Below are positions 7,168 to 13,565 of a stretch of DNA of 14,375 nucleotides, piece after piece (position 1 is the stretch's first letter; every line of letters begins with the position of its first letter). The position numbers were made by a program, and so were the translations under genes. Origin of the DNA: Candidatus Poseidoniaceae archaeon (GTDB lineage: Archaea; Thermoplasmatota; Poseidoniia; Poseidoniales; Poseidoniaceae); NCBI GenBank assembly GCA_030741455.1, contig JASLVI010000003.1:1-14375 (forward strand), written 5' to 3'. The notes under the pieces are model-generated. The model worked only from the letters and a program-made list of their open reading frames with translations. It ran no database searches and was not told the DNA's origin.

Positions 7168-8568
7168 TTAATTCCATGGGGTCATGACCAAAGGCGAGCC
7201 TGCTTCACCTTCTTCAACCAAAATCGAACCCTTTGGTCCAGTCTCCTCATTTCGTTCAAAGACAGGAATGCCCCCAACAACGGTGAGCGTTGGCCATCCC
7301 ACGAGTTTCGTTCCATGAAACGGATTCCAACGAACAGTCGTCCATGTGTTGGCATCATCGACCATTCGTTCTGTTGTCATATCGACCAACGTAACATCAC
7401 CATCATAGCCTTCTTCAAGTCGCCCCTTTCCAATCATTCCATAAATCTCAGCAACATTCGATGCCATCCACTTGACAACTTGTTCGATTGTACATGCTCC
7501 TCTTGATGCATGTGTCAGCATCACTGGTAGCGACGTCTCAACACCCGGCATCCCACTCGGAGCTGAAGGAAAGCCCTTGGCTTTCGATTCAAGCGTGTGA
7601 GGAGCATGATCTGTAGCAATGCACGCAATGGTTCCATCATGTAGTCGCTTCCACAGTGTTTCCTTGTCTTTCTTGTATCGAATCGGCGGATTCATCTTGA
7701 GTCGAGTTCCATGGACTTCGACATCGGTTTCATCTAAGGTAAGGTGTTGTGGTAACACCTCGGTCGTGATGTGAGCCTTTCCATCCGTTCCGTGAAGCGA
7801 TGTAAGGTCACTCAAATAATCGGCTTCAATCCCAGATGTGAGATGTAGAACATGCAATCGATGACCAGTAGCTTGCGCATATCCTACAGCACGTTTTGTT
7901 GCGATAAGTGCCGTAATATCATCTCTCCATTCTGCATGAGCAGCCATATCGGTTCGTCCTTCAATCAACTTCTTCCGCTCATCCATTCGTGTTTCATCTT
8001 CAGCATGTACAGCAATTAACCCCGCCGTATTGCTGAAGATTTCTTCAAGCGCATCAGAATCGTTGACCAGGAGATCTCCAGTTGAAGAACCCATGAAGAT
8101 CTTAATTCCACAAATACCGGGTATTGCGATTGGTGCATCTGGGGCTCCAACCGCTTTCTGCAATTCCTCAACATTGGATTCCGTAGCTCCGATGAAGAAT
8201 CCAAAATTGGTGACACATCGTTGATTGCCAGTTTCTATTTTCTCATACATCGATTGCAACGTTGTTTGGCTAGGGACATTGTTTGGCATGTCAAGGAATG
8301 AGGTAACACCTCCACTTGCAGCAGCACATGAGCCTGTGTACAAGTCTTCTTTTTCCGGCTGACCAGGGTCACGGAAATGGACTTGAGGATCGATGATTCC
8401 TGGAAGAAGATGAAGCCCAGTTGCATCAATGATGCGCGCATTCTCGTTTGCTACAAGGCCACCGCCAGGTTGGATTTGAGAGATGATTCCATCAGCAATG
8501 AGCAAATCACCGATGACTGTGGTGTCTGGCAAAACCATCGTAGCATTCTGAATCAGTATGTCCATCAT
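7168..8568 (-). CDS. pyrC: Dihydroorotase, class I amidohydrolase (pyrimidine synthesis)
   Basis: 466 residues from ATG 8568 (ATG 8565 nearly equal; the frame also extends to a TTG at 8574). Dihydroorotase cyclises carbamoyl-aspartate to dihydroorotate in the cytosol. Numbered from the TTG, the amidohydrolase landmarks are DPQVHFRDPG (62-71), the Lys of GIKIFMGSSTG (K158, the usual carboxylated bridging ligand), HAED (190-193), HVLHLTS (241-247), EVLPQHL (272-278) and ATDHAPHT (320-327). The first metal-binding His of the usual HxH motif is Gln64, a variant I recall from a known group of bacterial dihydroorotases, so the enzyme is probably still active. Allantoinase or hydantoinase activity is less likely because the RDPG, NMPN-like and DHAPH segments match dihydroorotase. 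It lies downstream of mogA, with a stem-loop between them. Confidence 0.88.
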   Translation of the reverse strand: MMDILIQNATMVLPDTTVIGDLLIADGIISQIQPGGGLVANENARIIDATGLHLLPGIIDPQVHFRDPGQPEKEDLYTGSCAAASGGVTSFLDMPNNVPSQTTLQSMYEKIETGNQRCVTNFGFFIGATESNVEELQKAVGAPDAPIAIPGICGIKIFMGSSTGDLLVNDSDALEEIFSNTAGLIAVHAEDETRMDERKKLIEGRTDMAAHAEWRDDITALIATKRAVGYAQATGHRLHVLHLTSGIEADYLSDLTSLHGTDGKAHITTEVLPQHLTLDETDVEVHGTRLKMNPPIRYKKDKETLWKRLHDGTIACIATDHAPHTLESKAKGFPSAPSGMPGVETSLPVMLTHASRGACTIEQVVKWMASNVAEIYGMIGKGRLEEGYDGDVTLVDMTTERMVDDANTWTTVRWNPFHGTKLVGWPTLTVVGGIPVFERNEETGPKGSILVEEGEAGSPLVMTPWN

Positions 8569-8587
8569 CTTCAATCAAATCAACCGT

Positions 8588-8612
8588 AGAGCATCAAGTC
8601 AATGAATGCTCT
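8588..8612 (-). repeat. Inverted repeat between mogA and pyrC
   Basis: AGAGCAT (8588-8594) and ATGCTCT (8606-8612) are perfect seven-base inverted arms with an eleven-base loop. The structure begins at the last base of the mogA stop codon and ends about 20 bases before the pyrC start. No T-tract follows on the minus strand, so it is unlikely to be an intrinsic terminator. An RNA processing or stability element in the operon message is possible. Confidence 0.35.
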
Positions 8613-9196
8613 TATCGGCGCCTTGCGTTTTTTGGACGAAAAGCGTTGCAAACATCATCGTTGGTATCGATGTATGGTCCTCCGATTAAATCAACACAAT
8701 AAGGAACTGCCTTCCATATTTCATCGATGGTTTCGCGAATCGATTTCGGTCTTCCTGGTAAGTTGAATATCAAGCAAGATCCACGAATACCTGCGGTTTG
8801 ACGAGAAAGAATTGCTGTCGGAGTGTATTGCAATGAAATGGAACGCATTTGTTCACCAAATCCAGGCATGATGCGTTCAACAACTCGTTCAGTCGCCTCC
8901 GGCGTAACGTCTCGTTGCGCAGGCCCTGTTCCACCCGTTGTTACGATGACATGACAACCGACCTCATCAGCAAGTTCGATTAGCGTCGCTTCAATTTCAT
9001 CCATTGAATCTGGAATGCATCGATAATGAACTTCCAATGGAGAGGCTGTCGCTTCAATGAGAAATTGAAGAATTGCAGGGCCGCCTTCGTCCTGATACGC
9101 CTTGGATGATGCTCGATCGGATGCGACTAAGATTCCTATTCGGGCTTCTTCTCCAACTGAGTCAGCATGACCATCAATGCGTGTAAGAGCGTCCAT
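8612..9196 (-). CDS. mogA: Molybdopterin adenylyltransferase, bacterial MogA type
   Basis: 194 residues, the normal MogA length. MogA adenylates molybdopterin before molybdenum insertion, in the cytosol. The diagnostic segments run in order: GILVASDRASS (21-31), TTGGTGPAQRDVTPEAT (86-102), GFGEQMR (112-118), TAILSRQTAGIRG (127-139), NLPGRPKSI (145-153), and the C-terminal PYC..LIGGPYIDT and AFRPKNARR. The last segment closely resembles the end of E. coli MogA (as recalled) and is not what I expect for the shorter archaeal MoaB, which suggests bacterial origin. ATG 9196 follows the upstream gene's stop by nine bases and has a Shine-Dalgarno sequence overlapping that stop, so translation of the two is probably coupled. 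Confidence 0.92.
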   Translation of the reverse strand: MDALTRIDGHADSVGEEARIGILVASDRASSKAYQDEGGPAILQFLIEATASPLEVHYRCIPDSMDEIEATLIELADEVGCHVIVTTGGTGPAQRDVTPEATERVVERIMPGFGEQMRSISLQYTPTAILSRQTAGIRGSCLIFNLPGRPKSIRETIDEIWKAVPYCVDLIGGPYIDTNDDVCNAFRPKNARRR

Positions 9197-9202
9197 GAAC
9201 GT

Positions 9203-9207
9203 CCCTC
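9203..9207 (-). promoter_or_regulatory. mogA Shine-Dalgarno overlapping the upstream stop codon
   Basis: On the minus strand the sequence reads TGAGGGACGTTCATG. The TGA ends the 694-residue membrane protein, GAGGG is the ribosome-binding site, and ATG 9196 starts mogA six bases later. The overlap argues for one transcript and coupled translation. Confidence 0.7.
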
Positions 9208-11290
9208 AGGAGCCGTATTTCTCTTTGATGTCGTTGTGGAAGTTGTCCAAGAGCGTATCTTCAAACAATTCGGTTTGTCGACGGATTTTTGTTGAACGGA
9301 TATGAAGAATTGCTGCGAGAATGAAAACGATAATCATGATTGGAATAACCGCTTCAAGCTTGTATTGGTGCATGATTTTGACGATACCTTCCGCAGTATA
9401 CGCCCACGTGATTGAGGCAATAAACCCACCAATCATGGTCGCAAGAAGGACACGCATGAATTTCATGCGAGAAAGCAAACCGAGCATGGCTCCAACGAGA
9501 ACACCAGAAGCCATGAATGGAATCCATACGAAGACGATAAGGCCCCAGAATCCCCATTTGTTGATCATTTCTCGCTTCTCGTTCGCTGTGTACTCTACCG
9601 TGGAAAGGATATCGCCTAGGAACTTCGTTTGCAACATTCGTCCACCAAAGCCATCTTGTCGAGCAACGGCAGCAATTCGCTCATCCTTGTTGCCCTTTCG
9701 CTCGACTCGTCCTGCACCAGAACGATCTGCGAGTGTTGAGACTTGGTTTCGCGCCTTTACAATCAAATCTTGGGATGTGAGGATGTCTTGATTTCGTTCT
9801 GAAATATATCGTCGCAACTCATCTTCGACTTCACTCGCCTGTCGCTTAAATCGGAAGAAAGCAAGGCGAGTAGTTGGTTTGAAGATGATGGAAACGAACA
9901 CAATCCGATCATCGCTTGTAATCACTGCATTTTGTAATTCAAGGGTTTTATCTCGAACGAAAAAGAGATCCAATGAATCTCGAACTTCATCTTCAATTCG
10001 AGAGAGTGAGTGAAGTTCTTCGAAGAATGATGTGTAATTCTCTGGTGGCGCTTCATCATCTCTGTCACCGACACCAACACCAACGCCTGAGTCAAAGTCG
10101 ATGGCTTGACCTGAGCCGATGGTTCGTACAGTGAGTTGAACAGGCTTGAATACACGGAACAAAGCAAACTCATCGAGAACTTCTCTTAGGATTTCATCTC
10201 GAATGGTCTTACTATCGCTCAAGGTATTCTCAGTGTTCTTGTATGGGACCATGATGTCAACCGATAAATCCCTCGGTTCGATCTTTGCAAGGTCATGATC
10301 CACTTCGATTCCAAGACGACGTTCACATCGTGTGATAATGTCGTCAACAAGACGAATGATGTGGTTTCGTGAGAGGATATCGTCCGCCTCTTGATGATAG
10401 ACTTTGTACATAATCGGGTAGATGATCAACAGTGAAAAGACCGATAATGAGAGTGAATTGAATGCCATCCACCATGCTGGAATACCCGCTGCACCACCTG
10501 CAAGCATGGCTGTTTCTCTTCCTCCACCAAGTTCAGCAACAAGAAGGATGTAGCCCCAGTTTCCAAGTTCTTGAACAGACCAACATGAACGTGGGCCTGT
10601 ATCTGTAATTCGGACCTCACGATGTGTTTCGCCTCCAATAAATGGAATGAAACCTCCTCCTTTCTTTCCGATTTCAAGTTCGAATTCGAGTGACTTTGAC
10701 AAGTCTTCAGTGTTGTTTTTATTGTTGATAGCATCATCCGAATTGTTGTACAATTTCACAGAGAATATCACGTCATACGTCCCTTCGTCGAGGGTGCTGT
10801 AATCGGCTTTAGCATGAACTCGATTGTTCTCATCCTCAAGAACACGCTCAACTTGTGATGCTGGCGGACTATTCGTAGCATCAGCATCAACGATGTTGTA
10901 CTGCAGGATTGCTACACCCGCAGGAAGGTTGTATGCATTAAGTGAGAACACTTCAGCATCCTCGTTTGGGAAGATGTGAATCCAGGGTTTATCATCAATT
11001 TCAACACATTCATCACCAATGTCAAGGAAGGTTGTCGATGCGGAATGATCCAAGGTCGTGGACTGACCGAAAAGGCCCGAGGACATGGATAGAATCAGTG
11101 CGCCATAGACAATGCCGTATGCAATACCCATCAGTAAAACAGGATTTTCCTTCTTTGCAAAGACACTACGCTTGTCACCGTCGGTTCTCCTTCGTCGAAT
11201 TTCATTCAATTCTTTGAGCAAAGGATCGCTCTTTGTCTCAGCATCTTGCTGTTCCTTGGGCATTTCCTCCCCAATAACAGCCTCGCCCAT
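9206..11290 (-). CDS. Large multi-span membrane protein with ectodomain and cytoplasmic domain; C-terminus resembles small multidrug export proteins
   Basis: 694 residues from ATG 11290. The N-terminus is charged and cytoplasmic. Helix 1 (about 50-72) leads to a roughly 200-residue external domain with two cysteines (C95, C236), which could form a disulfide, and two N-glycosylation sequons (N182-N-S, N192-N-T). Helix 2 (about 274-298) returns inside to a 270-residue soluble domain with a GVGVGVG run (402-408), a probable long helix (484-515) and a basic segment (526-540). Helices 3-5 (about 579-606, 612-636, 645-664) and a charged tail follow. The segment WGFWGLIVFVWIPF..SGVLVGAMLG resembles the putative small multidrug export family (PF06695) as I remember it; this is a tentative match. 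I do not recognise the other domains. mogA follows and is probably translationally coupled. Confidence 0.82.
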   Translation of the reverse strand: MGEAVIGEEMPKEQQDAETKSDPLLKELNEIRRRRTDGDKRSVFAKKENPVLLMGIAYGIVYGALILSMSSGLFGQSTTLDHSASTTFLDIGDECVEIDDKPWIHIFPNEDAEVFSLNAYNLPAGVAILQYNIVDADATNSPPASQVERVLEDENNRVHAKADYSTLDEGTYDVIFSVKLYNNSDDAINNKNNTEDLSKSLEFELEIGKKGGGFIPFIGGETHREVRITDTGPRSCWSVQELGNWGYILLVAELGGGRETAMLAGGAAGIPAWWMAFNSLSLSVFSLLIIYPIMYKVYHQEADDILSRNHIIRLVDDIITRCERRLGIEVDHDLAKIEPRDLSVDIMVPYKNTENTLSDSKTIRDEILREVLDEFALFRVFKPVQLTVRTIGSGQAIDFDSGVGVGVGDRDDEAPPENYTSFFEELHSLSRIEDEVRDSLDLFFVRDKTLELQNAVITSDDRIVFVSIIFKPTTRLAFFRFKRQASEVEDELRRYISERNQDILTSQDLIVKARNQVSTLADRSGAGRVERKGNKDERIAAVARQDGFGGRMLQTKFLGDILSTVEYTANEKREMINKWGFWGLIVFVWIPFMASGVLVGAMLGLLSRMKFMRVLLATMIGGFIASITWAYTAEGIVKIMHQYKLEAVIPIMIIVFILAAILHIRSTKIRRQTELFEDTLLDNFHNDIKEKYGS

Positions 11291-11338
11291 GATAGTCTAC
11301 ATGCACGGTAGCAAATGAACCCATTGATTCTTGCGAGG

Positions 11339-11411
11339 TGGGTTAGGCCGGACTTGAACCGGCGACCTCGGCATCTTCAGTGCCGCGCTCTCCCAACTAA
11401 GCTACCAACCC
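11339..11411 (-). tRNA. tRNA-Phe (anticodon GAA)
   Basis: On the minus strand a complete 73-base cloverleaf is seen: acceptor GGGTTGG pairing with CTAACCC (one G-U), D arm GCTTAGTTGGGAGAGC, anticodon arm CGGCA-CTGAAGA-TGCCG with anticodon GAA, a five-base variable loop AGGTC, T arm GCCGG-TTCAAGT-CCGGC, and discriminator A. The bases after the discriminator read CCT, so the CCA end is not encoded and must be added enzymatically. There is no intron. It lies 43 bases downstream of the RNase PH gene and 48 bases upstream of the membrane protein start, on the same strand. Confidence 0.96.
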
Positions 11412-11454
11412 TTGCGTCCCTGCGACGACACGGAAGACTTCAAGCCTTCGTTGA

Positions 11455-12279
11455 TTATTCCTGACCAGCAAGGATTGATTTCTGCATCTCAAAGAGGGAT
11501 GAGAAGCCAATATCGGCCATGTCGAGAAGCGCATCAAGTTCTTCTCGCTGATAGGTTGATTCTTCTCCAGTTCCTTGAACTTCAACAAATGACCCGTTGC
11601 TTACTTTGACCACATTCATGTCAACATCCGCATTGGAATCAAGATTGTAATCGAGATCGAGATAGGCTTGACCATCGATCAATCCAACGGAAATTGCTGC
11701 CACATCATGTGGCATGACTCGCATTTCATGCGTCATTTGATCTTCTTTGGACAACATTGGTGCACTCCATCCTGAACGTCGCTGCTCCTCGGTTGGGCGC
11801 ATGTTTTGGGGTAAACAAACACCGGATGCAATCAAACGACGAACGCCTAACCGTAGTGCGAGGTTGGCTGCTGTAATCGAAGCGCAACGAGTGCCTCCGT
11901 CTGCATTGAGGATGTCACAATCAACGTTCAATGCAATAGGTCCGAGTTCTTCGAGGTTGACTCCAGCACGTAGCGATCGAGCAACCAATCGCTCAATTTC
12001 TTGTGTTCGCCCTTTTGCTCCACGACGTTCACGTCGAAATCGGGAATCGGTTGAACCGGGAAGAAGCGAGTATTCGGCATGAACCCATCCCTTGTTGGAA
12101 TCACGTGGGAACCAACCTGGTAAGCGAGCCTCTTTCGTGCAACAAGCGAGGACAACGGTTTCACCTTGCCGATAAAGAATCGAAGCGAGTGCGTTGCTTG
12201 TAAAATCGATTTCAACCTCTACGTTTCGCATTTCATCAACATTTCTGGTCGTGTTTAATCCGGTCTTGAATTTGGCCAT
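11455..12279 (-). CDS. rph: Ribonuclease PH, bacterial-type
   Basis: 274 residues from ATG 12279. RNase PH is a phosphate-dependent 3' to 5' exonuclease that trims tRNA 3' tails and normally forms a hexamer. Typical segments in order are GWVHAEYSLLPGST (64-77), RRERRGAKGRTQEIERL (82-98; Arg91 a phosphate-site candidate), VDCDILNADGGTRCASIT (119-136; Arg131 the second), DLDYNLDSNADVDMNVV (208-224; acidic residues D214 and D220) and FVEVQGTGEE (231-240). These match bacterial RNase PH better than archaeal Rrp41, which lacks the DMNVV and VEVQGT wording. Residues about 150-190 are some 29 longer than the matching E. coli segment (as recalled). It lies directly upstream of tRNA-Phe and is divergent from the thiolase. 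Confidence 0.9.
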   Translation of the reverse strand: MAKFKTGLNTTRNVDEMRNVEVEIDFTSNALASILYRQGETVVLACCTKEARLPGWFPRDSNKGWVHAEYSLLPGSTDSRFRRERRGAKGRTQEIERLVARSLRAGVNLEELGPIALNVDCDILNADGGTRCASITAANLALRLGVRRLIASGVCLPQNMRPTEEQRRSGWSAPMLSKEDQMTHEMRVMPHDVAAISVGLIDGQAYLDLDYNLDSNADVDMNVVKVSNGSFVEVQGTGEESTYQREELDALLDMADIGFSSLFEMQKSILAGQE

Positions 12280-12324
12280 GTTCGTCCCAAGACTTCGAGT
12301 TCATCAACTCTTTTGTTTGCTTCA

Positions 12325-12331
12325 AAGGAGG
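12325..12331 (+). promoter_or_regulatory. Strong Shine-Dalgarno AAGGAGG upstream of a leader ORF
   Basis: AAGGAGG is the best ribosome-binding sequence in the window. It is 40 bases upstream of the thiolase ATG, too far to serve it directly. It lies eight bases before ATG 12340, which opens a nine-codon reading frame ending two bases before the thiolase start. Confidence 0.5.
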
Positions 12332-12333
12332 CC

Positions 12334-12369
12334 ATGCGTATGTTCAATAGGCCGATTGAAATAGCATAA
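12334..12369 (+). CDS. Possible leader peptide (9-11 codons) upstream of the thiolase
   Basis: ATG 12334 or, with better spacing, ATG 12340 opens a frame encoding (MR)MFNRPIEIA that ends at TAA 12367-12369. It is out of frame with the thiolase, whose ATG begins two bases after the stop. The strong ribosome-binding site belongs to this small frame, while the thiolase has none at the usual distance. Ribosomes finishing the leader could restart on the thiolase. The alternative is that the thiolase is read from a leaderless transcript and this small frame is chance. Confidence 0.35.
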   Translation: MRMFNRPIEIA

Positions 12370-12371
12370 TC

Positions 12372-13562
12372 ATGGCAAATCATACAGCCGTCATCTGCGG
12401 TGTTGCCCGAACGCCAATTGGTCGATTCATGGGAACGCTCTCATCATTGAGTTCCATTGATTTGGGTGTTGCAGCAGTAAAGGAGTTGTGTCAACGTGTT
12501 GGCTTTGACCCATCTTCTGGCATCGTCGATGAAGTCCTGATGGGTCAAGTGCTCCAGGCAGGCGTCGGACAAGCTCCAGCACGACAAGTAGCACTTGGTG
12601 CAGGTTTGCCAGTCACCACGTCCTGTGTTACCATCAACATGGTGTGTGGTTCTTCTCTACGTGCGGTCATGCAAGCTGCAACAAGTGTCCGACTGGGCGA
12701 ACATCAGGTCGTTATCGCTGGCGGTATGGAAAGCATGTCCAACGCACCTCAACTCCTGATGGGTCAACGAAATGGCAAAAAGATGGGTGATTCGAAGTTA
12801 ATCGATTCCATGATTCATGATGGATTATGGGACGTTTACAACAACATGCATATGGGCAATACTGGAGAAGTCGTTGCCAAAGAATGCTCCATTGATCGCC
12901 AGCAAGCTGATGAATTTGCTGCGCAAAGTCACGTTAAAGCTGCAAAGGCTTGGGATGAGGGCTGGTTTGACTGGGAAACCTTCCCAATTTCGATACCGCA
13001 ACGACGAGGCGACCCAATCGTTCTGAGTCGGGATGAAGGAGTGCGTTCAGATTCAACCGCAGAAGGGCTTTCTAAATTGAGAACTGTGTTTGACAAAGAA
13101 GGCATTGTTACTGCGGGTAATGCGAGTACACTCAACGATGGTGCGAGTGCGGTTCTTGTCACAAGCGAAGCATTTGCGAAGGAACAAGGTTGGGAAATTC
13201 TCGCCACAATCGAGGATTACTGTACTGCTGGAGTCGAGCCAGAGCGAGTCATGAGCGCACCAATTCCAGCAGTAAAGAATCTGCTCAAAAGAAACAATCT
13301 CGATGTCCTTGATGTCGATGTCTATGAGCACAATGAAGCATTTGCATCAGCATCGTGTGCAGTAGCCCAAGAGGTAGGAATTCCACATGATCGCTTCAAC
13401 CTTCATGGAGGAGCGGTGAGTCTTGGTCATCCACTTGGTTCAAGCGGTTCGCGATGCTTGATTACGCTCCTTGGCGTCATGCGTCGACTTGAAGCAACAT
13501 CAGGTATCGTCACACTCTGTCTTGGTGGTGGCAATGCTGTTGCCATGTATGTGCGCCGCTAA
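12372..13562 (+). CDS. Thiolase (acetyl-CoA C-acetyltransferase family)
   Basis: 396 residues, the usual thiolase length. The enzyme condenses two acetyl-CoA to acetoacetyl-CoA or cleaves 3-ketoacyl-CoA. All active-site elements are present: nucleophilic Cys92 in NMVCGSSLRAV, NEAFA (321-325), His353 in GGAVSLGHPLGSSG, and Cys383 in TLCLGGGNAV. Both cysteines and the GHPLG loop place it with classical bacterial/mitochondrial-type thiolases, not with the SCP2-like archaeal thiolases of the mevalonate pathway. Whether it serves fatty acid oxidation, acetoacetyl-CoA synthesis or both cannot be told, because no beta-oxidation partner lies in the window. ATG 12372 has no ribosome-binding site of its own. 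The gene is divergent from rph and ends three bases before the convergent rqcH. Confidence 0.93.
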   Translation: MANHTAVICGVARTPIGRFMGTLSSLSSIDLGVAAVKELCQRVGFDPSSGIVDEVLMGQVLQAGVGQAPARQVALGAGLPVTTSCVTINMVCGSSLRAVMQAATSVRLGEHQVVIAGGMESMSNAPQLLMGQRNGKKMGDSKLIDSMIHDGLWDVYNNMHMGNTGEVVAKECSIDRQQADEFAAQSHVKAAKAWDEGWFDWETFPISIPQRRGDPIVLSRDEGVRSDSTAEGLSKLRTVFDKEGIVTAGNASTLNDGASAVLVTSEAFAKEQGWEILATIEDYCTAGVEPERVMSAPIPAVKNLLKRNNLDVLDVDVYEHNEAFASASCAVAQEVGIPHDRFNLHGGAVSLGHPLGSSGSRCLITLLGVMRRLEATSGIVTLCLGGGNAVAMYVRR

Positions 13563-13565
13563 GCA

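Noticed and set aside
8569..8574. TTG 8574 as the pyrC start
   Set aside because: Two ATG codons follow within nine bases and the TTG has no better ribosome-binding site.
8588..8612. Intrinsic terminator after mogA
   Set aside because: No T-rich tract follows the stem on the minus strand, and pyrC begins about 20 bases later.
11455..12279. Archaeal exosome subunit Rrp41
   Set aside because: The wording of the motifs (GWVHAEYSLLPGST, DMNVV, FVEVQGT) is that of bacterial RNase PH.
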